From NCBI RefSeq assembly GCF_011759705.1, contig NZ_JAAOZF010000001.1:186001-250000 (forward strand): DNA of 64,000 nucleotides, written 5' to 3'. The position numbers were made by a program, and so were the translations under genes. Positions 61,496-64,000 of the stretch are shown piece by piece (the stretch's first letter is position 1; every line of letters starts with the position of its first letter). The notes under the pieces are model-generated. The model was given only the letters and a program-made list of their open reading frames with translations, ran no database searches and had not been told where the DNA came from. Origin of the DNA: Microbacterium ulmi. GTDB taxonomy: Bacteria; Actinomycetota; Actinomycetes; Actinomycetales; Microbacteriaceae.

Positions 61496-64000
61496 GTGCC
61501 CCTCCACATCTCCCGGTCCCTCGCGACGCTCGCGGCGGCGGCGCTCGCGGGCGCCCTCGCCGTCGCCCTCCCCGCCGCAGCCCACGCCGAGACCGCGGCG
61601 GCCGTTCGGATCACCGAGTGGATGTACAACCCCGTCAGCTCCTCGGGCGAGTACATCGAGATCACGAACCTCGGCGCGACCCCCGTCGACCTCGCCGGCT
61701 GGTCGTTCGACGACGACAGCGCGGCGCCGGGGACCGTGCCGCTGGGCGGCCTGGGCATCCTCGCGGTCGGCGAGTCCGCGATCATCACGGAGTCGGCGGA
61801 TGCGGTCTTCCGCAGCGAGTGGGGTCTCGACGCGTCCGTCAAGATCCTCGCGGGCAACACTGTCAACCTCGGCCGCGCGGACGAGATCAACATCTTCGAC
61901 GGCCCCGACGCGGTCGCGGATCTCGTCGACCGGCTGGCCTACGACGACCAGAGCGCGATCGCCACCGTCAGGGGACCGCGCACACAGGGCGTCGCCGGCA
62001 TCCCGAAGACCGGCGCCGCGCTCGGGGCGAACGACGCGTCGCAGTGGCAGCTCTCGGTCGTGGGTGACGCCGAGGGCTCCTGGGCGTCGACTCCCGGCGA
62101 CATCGGCTCGCCGGGAAGGAGCCGCTTCGCCGACGAGGGCGGCAGCGGCGGTCCCGCGTGGGCGAGCATCCGCATCAACGAGGTCTCTTCGGACAACGGC
62201 AGCACGCCGGTCGGCGATGCGATCGAGCTGCACAACACCGGAGCCGCCGACGTCAGCATCGACGGGTGGCTGCAGACCGACAGCGGAGCGGCGAGCGGCG
62301 CCACGACGTTCTCCGCACGCCTCCCCGACGGAACGGCGACGACGGTCGTCCCGGCGCACGGCTACGTGTACTTCGCCTCGACGAAGGGTCTCGGCAGCGG
62401 CGGCGACGCCGTGAAGCTGTACCTGCCCGACGGTGCGAACGGCACCGCCGGCACGCTCGTGGACTCCGTCGAGTACACGGCGGGCGAGGCTGGGTCAGAC
62501 GAGGGCAACGACTTCGGCGCCGGTGCGTTCGCACGCTGCCCGGACGGGACAGGGGGCTTCGTCTCGGTCTCCGGCAAGAGCTTCGGCGCGTCCAACGCGC
62601 TTCCCTGCCAGACGCCCCTGACGAACCCGGCCGACGTGCCGACGCCGACGCTGCCCTGCCAGCCCGAGGCTCCGGATGCCGCGGCCGCACTCCCCGGAAC
62701 GGCCCTTCCCCCGACCGCGTGGCCTGGCTCCCCCGCCGTCACGATCGCCGACGCGCAGTGCGCGTGGACGACCTCGACCGGTCCGGAGGGGCGCGACGTC
62801 AGCGGCCTGGTCTTCGACCCGAGCGACGCGAACGTCATGTACGCCGTCAAGAACAAGAGCTGGGTCTTCCGCCTGGTCAAGCAGGGCGGGCTCTGGGTGC
62901 CCGACACGAGCAACGGCTGGGGCGCCGGCAAGCAGATCTTCTTCCCCGGCAGCACCGACTCGGCGACCAACCAGCCCGACACGGAGGGGCTCACGATCGG
63001 CCCAGACGGCGCGCTCTACGTCACGACCGAGCGCAACAACCAGGCGAACGACATCCCCCTCAACTCGATCCTGCGCTTCGACCCGGGCCAGTCCGGCACG
63101 CAGCTCGTCGCGACCGACGAGTGGAACCTGACGGCGGAGTTCCCCGAGCTGCACGCCGGGAACAGGACAGAGGCGAACCTCGGCTTCGAGGGCGTCACGT
63201 TCGTGCCCGACGCCTACCTGACGGCCAACGGGTTCGTCGACCAGTCCACCGGCACGACGTACGCGCCGGGCGCCTACCCGAGCCACGGCACGGGCCTGTA
63301 CTTCGCGGCCCTGGAGAACGACGGCAGGCTGTACGCGTACGCCCTCGACAGCGACCACGCCTTCCACCGCGTCGCCGTCGTCGACACGGGCATGGGTCAC
63401 GTCATGGACGTGCAGTTCGACGCCGGCACTCAGCGGATCTGGGCGCTGTGCGACAACACGTGCGGCGTCACGACGACCGTGCTCAAGGTGAGCTCGACCG
63501 GCACGATCGTGCCGGAGGCCGCATACAGCAGACCGGCCGGCCTGCCCGTCAACAACCTCGAGGGCTTCGCCCTCGCGCCCGACTCGACGTGCGTCGACGG
63601 CACGAGGGAGGTCCTGTGGTCGGATGACGGCATCTACGGCGACGGTCCCGGCAGCGCGACCGAGGGCCACGCGCTCTACAGCGGGCGGATCGACTGCGAT
63701 CTCGGCCTCGGCGATCAGGGCGTCCCGAAGGGACCGGATGCGTGGGACAGGACGAAGGTCTACGACACCGGGGATCGGGTGAGCTTCGGCGGCAAGGTCT
63801 TCGAGGCGCTGTGGTGGACCTCGGGCGAGACCCCTGGCACGAGCAGCAGCGGCGCCTGGGCCGAGATCGCGACGGCCGCCGACGGAACGGCGATCTGGAC
63901 GTCGTCGCGGATCTTCACGACCGGCGACACGGTCGTTCACCAGGGCAGGACCTTCACGGCGCTGTGGTGGACGCGTGGGCAGACGCCCGGCGGCGTCGGC
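61496..64000 (+). CDS. Large secreted lamin-tail / propeller / chitin-binding protein (3' end outside window)
   Basis: Open from GTG 61496 to the right edge (835 codons, no stop). A signal peptide (HISRSLATLAAAALAGALAVALPAAAHA) is followed by two lamin-tail domains, ITEWMYNPVSSSGEYIEITNLGATPVDLAGWSFDD and INEVSSDNGSTPVGDAIELHNTGAADVSIDGWLQTDSG. A ~300-residue beta-propeller-like region (VSGLVFDPSDANVMYAVKNKSWVFRL, TEGLTIGPDGALYVTTERN, NLEGFALAPDSTC) comes next. At least two carbohydrate-binding modules of the CBM5/12 type end the visible part (YDTGDRVSFGGKVFEALWWTSGETPG and FTTGDTVVHQGRTFTALWWTRGQTPG). The combination suggests binding of chitin-like polymer at the cell surface; the propeller may be esterase-phytase-like. 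Confidence 0.85.
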   Translation, partial: MPLHISRSLATLAAAALAGALAVALPAAAHAETAAAVRITEWMYNPVSSSGEYIEITNLGATPVDLAGWSFDDDSAAPGTVPLGGLGILAVGESAIITESADAVFRSEWGLDASVKILAGNTVNLGRADEINIFDGPDAVADLVDRLAYDDQSAIATVRGPRTQGVAGIPKTGAALGANDASQWQLSVVGDAEGSWASTPGDIGSPGRSRFADEGGSGGPAWASIRINEVSSDNGSTPVGDAIELHNTGAADVSIDGWLQTDSGAASGATTFSARLPDGTATTVVPAHGYVYFASTKGLGSGGDAVKLYLPDGANGTAGTLVDSVEYTAGEAGSDEGNDFGAGAFARCPDGTGGFVSVSGKSFGASNALPCQTPLTNPADVPTPTLPCQPEAPDAAAALPGTALPPTAWPGSPAVTIADAQCAWTTSTGPEGRDVSGLVFDPSDANVMYAVKNKSWVFRLVKQGGLWVPDTSNGWGAGKQIFFPGSTDSATNQPDTEGLTIGPDGALYVTTERNNQANDIPLNSILRFDPGQSGTQLVATDEWNLTAEFPELHAGNRTEANLGFEGVTFVPDAYLTANGFVDQSTGTTYAPGAYPSHGTGLYFAALENDGRLYAYALDSDHAFHRVAVVDTGMGHVMDVQFDAGTQRIWALCDNTCGVTTTVLKVSSTGTIVPEAAYSRPAGLPVNNLEGFALAPDSTCVDGTREVLWSDDGIYGDGPGSATEGHALYSGRIDCDLGLGDQGVPKGPDAWDRTKVYDTGDRVSFGGKVFEALWWTSGETPGTSSSGAWAEIATAADGTAIWTSSRIFTTGDTVVHQGRTFTALWWTRGQTPGGVG

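Overview
The window reads as a chromosomal piece of a high-GC Gram-positive actinobacterium, most likely Microbacteriaceae (Microbacterium-like). The evidence is very GC-rich sequence, a coproporphyrin-type haem cluster with HemQ, F420-type luciferase-like and Lsr2 proteins, RamA-like control beside acetate genes, and many leaderless genes. All calls were read by eye from sequence and translations; no database search was run.

Layout. 1-2.0 kb: the end of an acyl-CoA ligase, then a TetR regulator with a small membrane protein. 2.0-10.6 kb: haem synthesis, with hemA leftward and hemE-hemY-hemQ-hemH-hemC-hemB-hemL rightward as one tightly overlapping operon. Both directions start from overlapping leaderless promoters in an 18-bp gap. 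10.7-15.95 kb: an accessory block with a three-gene leftward operon (PD-(D/E)XK nuclease-like protein, KwaA-like membrane protein, KwaB-like DUF4868 protein), a divergent membrane protein and a ~0.8 kb composite repeat array. 15.96-27.9 kb: a leftward catabolic cluster with a sarcosine-oxidase-like flavoenzyme, SDR, oligopeptide ABC importer, M24 peptidase, LLM oxidoreductase, SnoaL-like protein, LysR fragment and serine deaminase, under a divergent LysR gene. 28.97-30.66 kb: an Lrp-type regulator divergent from alanine dehydrogenase.

30.9-46.4 kb is a genomic island against the 3' end of tRNA-Ala(CGC). It carries a Wadjet-type jetABCD cassette (jetB frameshifted), a DprA-like gene, a Fic toxin-antitoxin pair, a TPR-HEPN protein, a frameshifted IS256-family element and an IS481-family relic, with HTH genes near both ends. 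A 16-bp repeat of the tRNA 3' end lies inside it. The octamer GGATGCCG, very frequent in the rest of the window, is scarce here.

46.5-64 kb returns to core genes: a coiled-coil membrane protein, GNAT acetyltransferase, galU, 5-formyl-THF cyclo-ligase, FmdB zinc ribbon, mscL, a large helicase-like protein with degraded ATPase motifs, an alkyltransferase homologue lacking its active-site cysteine, actP-DUF485-acyl-CoA synthetase with a divergent RamA-like regulator, lsr2, a DsbA-like lipoprotein, and the start of a large secreted lamin-tail/CBM protein.

The best candidate for a little-described system is the nuclease-KwaA-KwaB operon: Kiwa is known as a two-gene anti-phage system, and here a translationally coupled nuclease-like third gene leads the operon. 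The composite repeat array and the paired hemA/hemE leaderless promoters are the other strong points.
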